Program-made: the position numbers and the translations under genes
Shown: positions 1-6,493 of the stretch, piece after piece
Position numbering within the stretch: position 1 is the stretch's first letter
Layout: every line of letters begins with the position of its first letter
Origin: Candidatus Rokuibacteriota bacterium
GTDB lineage: Bacteria > Methylomirabilota > Methylomirabilia > Rokubacteriales > CSP1-6
Length of the DNA stretch: 17,476 bases
Direction of reading: 5' to 3'
Assembly (NCBI GenBank): GCA_003220195.1
Contig: QHRT01000260.1
Location: forward strand, 1-17,476
Notes under the pieces: model-generated
Told to the model about the DNA's origin: nothing
What the model saw: the letters and a program-made list of their open reading frames with translations, nothing else
Databases searched by the model: none

Positions 1-935
1 GTTGACTGGAGAGCCGCGACGAGGGCATCGCGCTCGACGGCGCCGGTCGACGTCGCGGGAACGGTTCGCGGCATGGAGGACGCCGCTGGCATTGCGGCGC
101 CGGACGCGGTTGGTCGTGCGCCGGCGGACACCGCTCGCGTCGGTGTCGCGGCGGGCTTCGGAACGGGAGCGCCGAGCCCGAGCATGTCAGCGGTCAGGAT
201 CGGCGCGTTCGAAAGCAGCGCGGCCCGCTCGATCACGTTCCCCAGTTCCCGCACGTTTCCAGGCCAGCCGTACGCCTGCAGCGCCGCCAGCGCGTCGGGC
301 GCGAACGTCCTCGCCGGCAAGCCGTAGTCGGCCGCGACGCGTGCGAGCAGATGCTCGGCGAGGATCACGACGTCGCGGCCGCGCTCGCGGATGGGCGGCA
401 GCGTGACGGTCAGAACGGCGAGGCGATGGTAGAGATCGGCGCGGAAACGTCGCGCGCGCGTGGCCGCGTCGAGATCTTCGTTGGTGGCGCTGATCACCGC
501 CACGTCCACGGGCTCGGTGCGCGTGCTGCCGAGCCGGCGCACGACACGGTCCTCGAGCACCTTGAGCAGCTTGGCTTGCATGGCGTCGGGCAGCAAGCCG
601 ACCTCGTCGAGGAAAATGGTGCCGCCGTCGGCGGCCTGGAACAGGCCCGGCTTGGCCTGGCGCGCATCGGTGAACGCCCCGCGCTCGAACCCGAACAGCT
701 CGGCCTCGAGCAGCGTCTCGGGAATCGCCGCGCAGTTGACGTCGACGAACGGGCGCTCGGCTCTGGCACCGGCGCGATGGATGATGTGCGCGAGCAATCC
801 CTTGCCGGTCCCCGTCTCACCCTGGATCAGGATCGGCGGCGGACGGCGGCCGGTCTGGTGCGTCAGTCGCGCGATCTGCGACCGCACCGCCGCGATCGCG
901 CGGCTCTCGCCAATCAGCTCGTCGACGACGCTCAT
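1..935 (-). CDS. Sigma-54-activator-like AAA+ regulator, C-terminus cut by the window edge
   Basis: The minus-strand frame from ATG at 935 stays open to the left edge (311 codons visible). An in-frame TAA at 945-947 fixes 935 as the first possible ATG. It encodes an NtrC-type AAA+ domain with no receiver or other N-terminal regulatory domain: Walker A GETGTGKG (about residues 39-46), Walker B TIFLDE (about 106-111), sensor ATNED, an arginine-finger region FRADLYHRL and sensor II GWPGNVREL. A Pro/Ala-rich linker follows, then ERDALVAALQ, which looks like the start of a Fis-type helix-turn-helix lost at the edge. Such proteins use ATP hydrolysis to open sigma-54 promoters. Here the contact loop reads GAFTDA (residues 86-91) instead of GAFTGA, so action on sigma-54 is not assured. 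The family also includes larger proteins with TPR or cyclase domains after the helix-turn-helix, so the full protein may be much longer. Target genes are unknown. Confidence 0.88.
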   Translation of the reverse strand, partial: MSVVDELIGESRAIAAVRSQIARLTHQTGRRPPPILIQGETGTGKGLLAHIIHRAGARAERPFVDVNCAAIPETLLEAELFGFERGAFTDARQAKPGLFQAADGGTIFLDEVGLLPDAMQAKLLKVLEDRVVRRLGSTRTEPVDVAVISATNEDLDAATRARRFRADLYHRLAVLTVTLPPIRERGRDVVILAEHLLARVAADYGLPARTFAPDALAALQAYGWPGNVRELGNVIERAALLSNAPILTADMLGLGAPVPKPAATPTRAVSAGARPTASGAAMPAASSMPRTVPATSTGAVERDALVAALQS

Positions 936-1047
936 CGACTGATCTTACAGCGGCGACTCGGCCAAGATCCTGCGCCCCACGGCCGAAAGGCGAACGTCAT
1001 GCCACGACGGTCCGCTCGGGAAATTCGAGTGATCGTGCGAGCGTGGG

Positions 1048-1085
1048 GCGCGGTCGTCGACGGCGTCATCGGTCGACGACCGTGC
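1048..1085 (-). other. Long hairpin between msrA and the AAA+ gene
   Basis: Arms 1051-1061 (CGGTCGTCGAC) and 1072-1082 (GTCGACGACCG) are perfectly complementary over 11 bp around a 10-nt loop. They extend to 14 bp with one G-T wobble at 1050/1083. The hairpin lies about 60 nt downstream of the msrA stop in the 208-nt gap before the next minus-strand gene. No T-run follows on the minus strand, so it is not a classical intrinsic terminator. It could still end or attenuate msrA transcription, or be an operator. Nothing else recognisable lies in this gap. Confidence 0.45.
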
Positions 1086-1143
1086 GGCGCAGCGTCGCGT
1101 GCGTTTCAGCTCGCGATCGGCGATGGCCAGCGCCGGATGACGA

Positions 1144-1809
1144 TCATCGCGCCGAGGACGCCTCCGCGACGCCCGTCGGGCAGGCGATGCCCGTACCGCC
1201 GAGCCCACAGTACCCGCCCGGATTCTTGGCGAGATACTGCTGGTGATAGCCCTCGGCGTAATAGAACTCGGGCGCGTCGAGGATCTCCGTCGTGATCGGT
1301 CCGTACCCCGCGCCGGTGAGCACCCGCTGGTACGCCTCACGAGACGTTTCGGCGAGCCGGCGCTGCTCGGGTGAGAAGACGTAGATCCCGGAGCGGTATT
1401 GCGTGCCGACGTCGTTGCCCTGCCGCATGCCCTGCGTCGGGTCGTGGCTCTCCCAGAAGGTCGCGAGCAAGGCTTCGTAGCTCACCACTTTGGGATCGAA
1501 GACGACGAGCACGGCCTCGTTGTGCCCCGTCAATCCCGTGCAGACTTCCTCGTAGGTGGGATTGGCGGTGAGCCCGCCGGCGTAGCCGACGGCCGTCGTG
1601 TAGACGCCCGGCATGGTCCAGAACTTCCGCTCGGCGCCCCAGAAGCAGCCGAGGCCGAACATCGCGCGCGCCAGGCCTTCGGGGAACGGCGGCGCAATCG
1701 GTCGGCCGTTGACGTAATGCTTCGCCGGCACCGGCATGCGTTCGGCGCGGCCGGGCAGCGCGGTCTCTCCCGTCGGCATCGCGAGCTTTGCTTTGGACCA
1801 GCCAAACAT
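1144..1809 (-). CDS. msrA: Peptide methionine sulfoxide reductase MsrA
   Basis: The 221-residue protein reduces the S-form of methionine sulfoxide in proteins, a cytoplasmic oxidative-damage repair step. It shows the MsrA signature GCFWGAE with nucleophile Cys55, the conserved VGYAGG and HNEAV segments, HDPTQ, and the C-terminal YCGLGG...ACP region with Cys201 and Cys210. That spacing matches the two resolving cysteines of E. coli-type MsrA recycled by thioredoxin. Length is normal for the long, E. coli-like form. The start at 1809 is set by a GGAGGT ribosome binding site at 1817-1822, 7 nt upstream; the same frame is open far upstream but without coding sense. A TTGACG/CAGAAT promoter precedes it, so it is probably its own transcription unit, divergent from the HAD gene. 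No MsrB domain or neighbour is visible. Confidence 0.96.
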   Translation of the reverse strand: MFGWSKAKLAMPTGETALPGRAERMPVPAKHYVNGRPIAPPFPEGLARAMFGLGCFWGAERKFWTMPGVYTTAVGYAGGLTANPTYEEVCTGLTGHNEAVLVVFDPKVVSYEALLATFWESHDPTQGMRQGNDVGTQYRSGIYVFSPEQRRLAETSREAYQRVLTGAGYGPITTEILDAPEFYYAEGYHQQYLAKNPGGYCGLGGTGIACPTGVAEASSAR

Positions 1810-1816
1810 GGTCGTC

Positions 1817-1822
1817 ACCTCC
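1817..1822 (-). promoter_or_regulatory. Ribosome binding site of msrA
   Basis: Reading the minus strand, GGAGGT sits 7 nt before the ATG at 1809. It decides this start within a much longer open frame. Confidence 0.85.
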
Positions 1823-1833
1823 GTGATCCTCGA

Positions 1834-1862
1834 ATTCTGCGGTGCGCAGCACACGGCGTCAA
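1834..1862 (-). promoter_or_regulatory. Sigma-70-type promoter of msrA
   Basis: On the minus strand a -35 TTGACG (1862-1857, five of six consensus bases) is followed after 17 nt by a -10 CAGAAT (1839-1834, four of six). The expected start near 1827 would leave a leader of roughly 18 nt containing the ribosome binding site. It shares the 90-nt divergent intergenic space with the HAD gene promoter. Confidence 0.6.
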
Positions 1863-1895
1863 CCGGAGGCCCGTTCGTTGATCGACGCTGCACAG

Positions 1896-1901
1896 TAGAA
1901 T
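1896..1901 (+). promoter_or_regulatory. Candidate -10 element (TAGAAT) of the HAD hydrolase gene
   Basis: TAGAAT (five of six consensus bases) lies 7 nt before an in-frame GTG at 1909 and overlaps the ATG at 1900. If it is a -10 box, transcription would begin at about the GTG, giving a leaderless mRNA. I see no convincing -35 at 16-18 nt. Confidence 0.35.
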
Positions 1902-2544
1902 GCGCGGCGTGGGCCCCACCATCCTCGGCGTGCTCTTCGACATCGGGGGCGTGGTGCAGGAGTCGCCGCTCCACGCGATCGCGCGCTACGAGCGCGAGCA
2001 CGGCCTCGAGCCGAACGCGATCAATCGAGCGGTCGTCGACGCCGGCGAGGCGGGAGCATGGTCTCGCCTGGAGCGCGGCGAGCTCGAGCTCGCCGAGTTC
2101 TGCACGCTCTTCGAAGCCGACTGCCGGGCGTTCGGCATTGCCGTCGACGCCGCAGCGCTCATGCTTGCCATCGGCGAAGCGAGCGCCGTGCGGCCACGCA
2201 TGCTCGAAGCGGTTCGTCGGCTCCGGGCGCGGCGCTTGCGCGTCGGCGCGCTCACGAACAACTGGAAGAAGGCGGAGCCGGCGCCCGGCGGTCATTCGCT
2301 GCGCGATCACTTCGACGTGATGATCGAGTCGAGCGTGGTCGGGCTCAGGAAACCCGATCCGCGAATCTACGAGCTGGCATGCCAAGAACTCGGCGTCGGG
2401 CCCGGGCGCACGGCCTTCCTCGACGACATCGGCAGCAATCTGAAGTCGGCGCGCGCGCTCGGCATGACGACGATCAAGGTCAGCGATCCGGACGTCGCCC
2501 TCCGCGAGCTCGGCGCGCTCGTCGGCTTCGATCTCCTGGATTAG
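1900..2544 (+). CDS. HAD-superfamily hydrolase, subfamily IA-like
   Basis: The 214-residue cytoplasmic protein belongs to the haloacid dehalogenase superfamily, phosphatases and dehalogenases that work through an aspartyl-enzyme intermediate. Motif I is VLFDIGGVV with nucleophile Asp14, motif II is LTNNW, the motif III lysine is in GLRKPDP and motif IV is FLDDIGSN. Motif I reads DxG rather than DxD, as in the group related to the N-terminal domain of soluble epoxide hydrolase and to YihX-like proteins, so strong general phosphatase activity is uncertain. The substrate cannot be read from the sequence. The ATG at 1900 lies inside a candidate -10 box and has no ribosome binding site. GTG at 1909 (MGPTILGVLFD...) is an equally good, possibly leaderless, start. 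The stop codon TAG overlaps the TAA stop of the convergent molybdopterin oxidoreductase gene. Confidence 0.9.
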   Translation: MRGVGPTILGVLFDIGGVVQESPLHAIARYEREHGLEPNAINRAVVDAGEAGAWSRLERGELELAEFCTLFEADCRAFGIAVDAAALMLAIGEASAVRPRMLEAVRRLRARRLRVGALTNNWKKAEPAPGGHSLRDHFDVMIESSVVGLRKPDPRIYELACQELGVGPGRTAFLDDIGSNLKSARALGMTTIKVSDPDVALRELGALVGFDLLD

Positions 2545-4571
2545 CCGAGCGGCGCCACCTCGACGCGCGTGTCGTTGAAGCACGCGCCCTCCGAGATGTC
2601 GGCGTGGTGCGTCGGGCACAACGCGGAGACCGTCTGGCCGTTGTCGCTCGTCCGCATCCACGCGCCCTTCAACGTTGCCACCACGCCCGCAGGCACCGCG
2701 TCGGTCACGCGCAACGGCAGATGGACTTCGCCGAGATCGTTCCAGACCTTGACGCGCATCCCGTCGGCGAGGCCGCGGGCGCGCGCGTCCTCGGGATGGA
2801 TCTCGAGCGGCGGCGTCCCGTCGCTCCAGTGCAGGCCGCCGAAGGTGGACGTCGTTCGCTTGTTCGACGCCGGCGAGATCAGCAGCAGCGGATACGCGGT
2901 CTCGAACGGGCGATAGCTCGGCAACCGCGCGCCGTATTTCTCGGCGAGGTACGTCGACGCCAGCTCCACCTTTCCCGACGGCGTCTTCGGAAAGACGTTG
3001 GCGAAGAGGATCGCCTCGGCGCCGTCGACCGTCATGGGCGTCGCGCGGTCGGTGGGAAGGTCGCTCGGACGTACGCCGCCGAGCCGCGCGTCGCTTCCAT
3101 CGATGGCCTCGTCGATCAGCGCCGCGTCGGACGCGGTGAAGATCGGATCGGTGAATCCGAAGCGCGCGGCGAGACGACGGAAGATCTCCGTGTTCGGCAG
3201 GGCTTCGCCCTGCGGCGCGATGACGGGCTCCGCGCGCTGGAGCCAGTGCGTGCCGTACGCGGGATAGACGTCGGCGTGCTCGAAATTGCTCGCCGCCGGC
3301 AGGACGACGTCGGCGTAGGCCAGGCTGTCGGTCATCACCACGTCGGACCCGACGATGAAGAGGTCCTCGCGTGCGAGGCCCCGGCGGAGCAGGTTCTGGT
3401 CGGGATGGACGATCAACGGATTGTGGTTGTAGACGAACACCGCCTTGATCGGCGGCGAGAGCGTCGCGTCGGTCAAGTGGCGGCCGACGTCGATGATGTT
3501 CAGCATCCGCGTGCCGGGCGGCACCAGGTCGGGCCGCTGCAGCCGCTGCGGCGTGGTGGGGAACGCCAGGCGCGCGCCGTTGATCAACCCGCCACCCGGG
3601 ACCCCGAATTTCCCGGCGAGCGCGGCGAGCGCGAACACGGCGCGGATGCCGCTCCCGCCGTTCTGGTTGCGCTCGAGCCCGTTCCCGACGCTGATCGCGG
3701 CCGGCGAGATCGTCCGGTACCACTCGGCCAGCTTCGCGATCGTGCCTTCGGACAGAGCGCAGATGCGCGCGGCGTCGGGAATCGTGTAGCGGCGCGCCAG
3801 CTGCATGAACTCGTCGAACCCCTGGACGTGCTTCGCGATGAACTCCCGATCGAGCCCACCCTGGCGCTCGATCTCGGCCGCGATCGCCCACGCGAGGACG
3901 ACGTCGGTCCCCGGCCGCACCGGCACGTGCAGATCGGCCTGCTCGGCGATCCTCGTTCGGAACGGGTCGACGACGACGAGCTTCGCGCCGGCCTTCCGCG
4001 CCCGGTTGATGACCGGCGTCAGGTGCAGGTTCGACCACGTGACGTTGTTGCCCCACGCGATGATCAGCTTCGCGTGCGCGGCCTGCTCCGGTCGGATGCC
4101 GGGCGCGGTGCCGAACGTCCCGAGCCACGCCTCCGTGCGGATGCCGCCGCAGAGCGGCTTCCGGTCGAGGAGGCTCGCGCCGAGCTTGTGGAAGAACCGG
4201 AGATCCATCGAGCCGCCGGCGAGCATCCCGTGCGGGCCGGCGTAGTTGAGCGGCAGGATCGCCTGCGGGCCGTGCGCCGCGATCACGCGGGTGAAGCGCT
4301 CGTGGATCAGGTCGAGCGCCTCGCTCCACGAGATGCGCTCGAACAGGCCCTCGCCCTTCGCGCCGACACGACGCAGCGGTGTCTTGATCCGGCCTTCGCC
4401 GTGGACGAACGACGGATAGGACTGCGCGACCTTCGTGCAGATGACGCCGGCCGTGTACGGGTTGGCCCGCGACCCGCGCACTTCCACGATGCGCTCGTCG
4501 TCGACGACGACGGTCAGGCTGCAGGTATCGGGGCAATCGAGGGTACAGACACTCGCCCGTTCCGTCTTCAT
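2541..4571 (-). CDS. Molybdopterin-dependent oxidoreductase, single-subunit
   Basis: This 676-residue protein belongs to the DMSO-reductase/formate-dehydrogenase superfamily, which uses a bis-MGD molybdenum or tungsten cofactor. The N-terminus has a [4Fe-4S] motif Cys9-x3-Cys13-x3-Cys17-x27-Cys45 followed by TKV. The catalytic domain includes WSEALDLI, AWGNNVTWSN, VVVDPFRTR, VGNGLERNQNGG and VVLPAASNFEH. The last ~110 residues form the dinucleotide-binding domain (LLISPASNK, GGLHW, LEIHPEDA, VKVWNDLGE). Cys141 in LCGGIRTEAW sits where many family members carry the Mo ligand, which I infer to be its role here. There is no Tat signal and no partner subunit nearby, so it is probably cytoplasmic; substrate unknown. 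The start at 4571 has GGGAG at 4579-4583, 7 nt upstream. The first iron-sulfur cysteine being residue 9 supports this start over the longer open frame. The gene diverges from the thioesterase gene. Confidence 0.93.
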   Translation of the reverse strand: MKTERASVCTLDCPDTCSLTVVVDDERIVEVRGSRANPYTAGVICTKVAQSYPSFVHGEGRIKTPLRRVGAKGEGLFERISWSEALDLIHERFTRVIAAHGPQAILPLNYAGPHGMLAGGSMDLRFFHKLGASLLDRKPLCGGIRTEAWLGTFGTAPGIRPEQAAHAKLIIAWGNNVTWSNLHLTPVINRARKAGAKLVVVDPFRTRIAEQADLHVPVRPGTDVVLAWAIAAEIERQGGLDREFIAKHVQGFDEFMQLARRYTIPDAARICALSEGTIAKLAEWYRTISPAAISVGNGLERNQNGGSGIRAVFALAALAGKFGVPGGGLINGARLAFPTTPQRLQRPDLVPPGTRMLNIIDVGRHLTDATLSPPIKAVFVYNHNPLIVHPDQNLLRRGLAREDLFIVGSDVVMTDSLAYADVVLPAASNFEHADVYPAYGTHWLQRAEPVIAPQGEALPNTEIFRRLAARFGFTDPIFTASDAALIDEAIDGSDARLGGVRPSDLPTDRATPMTVDGAEAILFANVFPKTPSGKVELASTYLAEKYGARLPSYRPFETAYPLLLISPASNKRTTSTFGGLHWSDGTPPLEIHPEDARARGLADGMRVKVWNDLGEVHLPLRVTDAVPAGVVATLKGAWMRTSDNGQTVSALCPTHHADISEGACFNDTRVEVAPLG

Positions 4572-4737
4572 TGCGGCTCTCCCTTGCACAGCACCGTGGT
4601 CACGTCGTCCTCTACTACTCTGGCACTCTGGCCTCGCGTCGTCTTCACGAAGCGCGACACCGGCGACGTGAGGCGATGGTAGCACGCTGACCGCACGACG
4701 ATCGGCGTCGAGCCCGAGCGTACCGGAAGGCGTGCGG

Positions 4738-4743
4738 TATGAT
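4738..4743 (+). promoter_or_regulatory. Candidate -10 element (TATGAT) of the thioesterase gene
   Basis: TATGAT (five of six consensus bases) lies 8 nt before the ATG at 4752. No ribosome binding site fits between them, so transcription would start at or next to the start codon and give a leaderless message. No clear -35 is seen. Confidence 0.35.
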
Positions 4744-4751
4744 GCTGCGCC

Positions 4752-5639
4752 ATGACGACGGACTGGCTCGAGACCAATCGTGGCGCGGTCGCGCGATGGG
4801 AAGTGGACCACAACGGACATCTCACCGTCGCCTACTACTTCGAGCGTTTCGGCCACGCGTCGCTCGCGATGCTGGACGCTTTCGGCCTCGGGCTCGCCTA
4901 CGCCGAGCGCGAGCGTCGCGCCTGCGTGACCGTGGACGGGTACGTCCGCTACGCGCGCGAGCTCGGCGTCGGCGACATCCTGCACATCGCGACCGGTGTG
5001 ATCGACGCCGACGCCGCGGGGCTGACGCTCGGCCACAAGCTCTTCAACTCGGAGACCGGCGCGGTGTGCGCGACGTTCGAGCAGCGGCTTCTTCACGTCG
5101 CGCTCGCGGATCGGACGCCGGTGGACCTGACGGCGACGCAGCGACGCGATGCCGAGGCCCGGCGCGTCCTCTGGGACGTGCCGGCGCGCGAGCGTCGGCC
5201 GCCGCCGCGAGGCACCGAGGGATTTCGCGATACGGCGCGCGACTCGGTCGACCCGCGCGACCTCGACCCGCTCGGCGAGACGGGGATGGCGTTCTACATC
5301 CACCGCTTCTCGGCCGCGAACGGCCACGCAATCGCGGCGTTCGGCATGACGCCGTCCTACATGCGCGACGAGCACCGCGGGTTTTCCACGTTCGAGTTCC
5401 AGCTCACGTTCGCGGGACGGGTGCGCGCGGGTGACACCGTGTCGGTGAAGACCGGTCTGCTCCACGTCGGAAGCTCGTCGATTCGTCTCTTCCACTCGAT
5501 GACGAACGAGCGAAGCGGCGAGCGGGTCGCCACGCTGGAGCAACTCGGCGTGCACCTCGACATGGACGCGCGCCGGCCGACGCCGCTGCCGGACGCGCTC
5601 CGGGACAAGGCGCGCGCGCTGCTGGCGCCGACCGGGTGA
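4752..5639 (+). CDS. Acyl-CoA thioesterase-like protein with two hotdog domains
   Basis: The 295-residue protein appears to contain two tandem hotdog folds. The first (about 10-125) carries the 4-hydroxybenzoyl-CoA-thioesterase-type signature WEVDHNGHLTVAYYFERF, with Asp19 as candidate catalytic residue and His23 next to it. The second (about 178-275) reads MAFYIHRFSAANGHAIAAFGM and then a strand-rich FSTFEFQLTFAGRVRAGDTVSV...SIRLFHSM, a degenerate copy of the same fold. Family members hydrolyse acyl-CoA thioesters in the cytoplasm; betainyl-CoA thioesterase of carnitine breakdown and FadM-type enzymes are relatives. The substrate here is not deducible. Both flanking genes are separately transcribed, so context gives little help. 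The start is the first in-frame ATG and makes the hotdog motif begin at the usual distance. No ribosome binding site is visible; a TATGAT lies 8 nt upstream. Confidence 0.85.
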   Translation: MTTDWLETNRGAVARWEVDHNGHLTVAYYFERFGHASLAMLDAFGLGLAYAERERRACVTVDGYVRYARELGVGDILHIATGVIDADAAGLTLGHKLFNSETGAVCATFEQRLLHVALADRTPVDLTATQRRDAEARRVLWDVPARERRPPPRGTEGFRDTARDSVDPRDLDPLGETGMAFYIHRFSAANGHAIAAFGMTPSYMRDEHRGFSTFEFQLTFAGRVRAGDTVSVKTGLLHVGSSSIRLFHSMTNERSGERVATLEQLGVHLDMDARRPTPLPDALRDKARALLAPTG

Positions 5640-5715
5640 CGTTCGTCACGCAGTCTGTCGTTGGCCCCGGGGCGATCAGGCACCTCCGCGCCGCGGCCCC
5701 GGAGACTTGGTCCAA

Positions 5716-5736
5716 GCGTAACGTTTGACGTTACGC
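5716..5736. promoter_or_regulatory. Perfect palindromic operator of the higBA locus
   Basis: Arms GCGTAACGT (5716-5724) and ACGTTACGC (5728-5736) are perfectly complementary over 9 bp around a 3-nt centre. The centre and right arm contain the -35 hexamer TTGACG, so a bound HigA dimer would block RNA polymerase. Autorepression from a palindrome upstream of higB is the known mode for HigBA systems. Confidence 0.7.
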
Positions 5737-5753
5737 AAGCCGACCGCTACCAT
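5725..5753 (+). promoter_or_regulatory. Promoter of the higBA locus
   Basis: TTGACG (5725-5730, five of six consensus bases), a 17-nt spacer and TACCAT (5748-5753, four of six) lie immediately before the toxin ATG at 5762. The leader would be only a few nucleotides long. The -35 is embedded in the palindrome, consistent with autoregulation. Confidence 0.6.
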
Positions 5754-5761
5754 CGCAGCGA

Positions 5762-6040
5762 ATGATCCGGACCTTCCGCGATCGGGACACGGCGCGCGTG
5801 TTCGCCCGAGAGCGGGTGCCGAGGTTCTCTGTGGAGGTCTAGCGAATCGCCCAGCGGAAGCTCGCGATGATCGCTGGCGCAGAGTCGATCGAGGACCTTC
5901 GCGCACCGCCAGGGAACCGTCTCGAGAAACGTGCGGGAGATCGCGCGGGTCAGCACTCGATACGCGTCAACGACCGCTGGAGGATCTGCTTCGTGTGGAG
6001 AGCTAGCGATGCCTACGATGTCGAGATCGTCGATGACCAC
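5762..6040 (+). pseudogene. higB: HigB-type toxin, broken by an in-frame TAG
   Basis: The frame from ATG 5762 reads MIRTFRDRDTARVFARERV..., then a TAG at 5840-5842 (codon 27). The same frame continues as RIAQRKLAMIAGAESIEDLRAPPGNRLE, then GDRAGQHSIRVNDRWRICFVW and DVEIVDDH. This is the full HigB/RelE-type toxin, a ribosome-dependent mRNA endonuclease of about 92 residues, and the 93 codons here match that length. The family usually has Gln before the RxAxRKL segment, so a single CAG-to-TAG transition explains the stop. After the final His (6038-6040) the expected stop codon is TCG, and the frame runs on to 6370 through the antitoxin gene. Both lesions suggest an inactive toxin; a sequencing error cannot be excluded for either one. 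Promoter and operator upstream look intact. Confidence 0.85.
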
Positions 6041-6452
6041 TCGTCGCGGTCGACGTCCGCGAACTCGCCTGAGTCCCACGCAACCAGGCGAAATTCTTCT
6101 GGACGAGTTCTTGAAGCCCTACAAACTCTCGCAATACCGGCTCGCCAAGGACATTTCGGTCCCGCGTCGGCGTATCAACGAGATTGTCCAGGGCAAGCGG
6201 GCTGTGACTGCCGACACTGCGATCCGGCTGGCGCGGTATTTCGGGACCTCAGATCGGTTCTGGCTGAACCTTCAGACGCGATACGACGTGGAAATCGCAA
6301 AGGATCGCCTCGGCGCAACGCTCGCCCGGCAGGTGCGCGCCAGGCCGCGTTACGGTCCGCGGACCGCTGAAGATCAGCGAAATATCCGGCGGGCCGGAGA
6401 ACGGTCCCGTCGTGCGTCTGACGCACGAGTCCGCGCTAAGGCCACAACGTGA
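6033..6452 (+). CDS. higA: HigA-family antitoxin, XRE-type DNA-binding protein
   Basis: The protein of 139 residues (from ATG 6033; ATG at 6018 or 6009 would add 5 or 8) begins with a basic stretch, then SPTQPGEILLDEFLKP. A helix-turn-helix follows (LSQYRLAKDISVPRRRINEIVQGKRAVTADTAIRLARYFG), then WLNLQTRYDVEIAKDRLG. This is the HigA/VapI-type antitoxin, which neutralises HigB and represses the operon. The start overlaps the end of the toxin frame, as is usual in higBA operons. Known members are about 95-105 residues and end soon after the region matching ARQVRARPR. Here a further ~35 Arg/Ala-rich residues follow with no recognisable fold, suggesting a lost stop codon. The DNA-binding core is intact, so it could still act as a repressor at the palindrome although its toxin partner is broken. 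Confidence 0.87.
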   Translation: MTTRRGRRPRTRLSPTQPGEILLDEFLKPYKLSQYRLAKDISVPRRRINEIVQGKRAVTADTAIRLARYFGTSDRFWLNLQTRYDVEIAKDRLGATLARQVRARPRYGPRTAEDQRNIRRAGERSRRASDARVRAKATT

Positions 6453-6483
6453 GCGTGCGAGGCTCTCCCCCTACAGCGCGCCC

Positions 6484-6488
6484 GGAGG
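6484..6488 (+). promoter_or_regulatory. Ribosome binding site of the cupin gene
   Basis: GGAGG lies 5 nt before the ATG at 6494. It supports this start over an in-frame start at 6449, which has no such site. Confidence 0.75.
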
Positions 6489-6493
6489 ACCTG

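Noticed and set aside
960..1010. Sigma-54 (-24/-12) promoter ahead of the AAA+ gene
   Set aside because: A TGGCAT is seen on the minus strand, but the downstream half is TCGC rather than TTGC at the required spacing.
351..1295. 314-codon plus-strand frame opposite the AAA+ gene
   Set aside because: Antisense to the AAA+ motifs on the minus strand, with no recognisable domain.
1810..4536. Upstream part of a 1130-codon minus-strand frame ending in msrA
   Set aside because: Only the last 221 residues are MsrA. The upstream part is a wrong-frame reading of the oxidoreductase and an antisense reading of the HAD gene, and msrA has its own ribosome binding site and promoter.
2058..4682. An 874-codon open frame on the plus strand opposite the molybdopterin oxidoreductase
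   Set aside because: It is Arg/Ala/Asp/Val-rich, has no domain, and is antisense to a gene with clear motifs. It results from GC-rich third positions.
5840..5842. Recoding of TAG as a sense codon in the toxin
   Set aside because: TAG is used as the normal stop of the HAD and cupin genes in this window, so general reassignment is unlikely; a C-to-T nonsense mutation is simpler.
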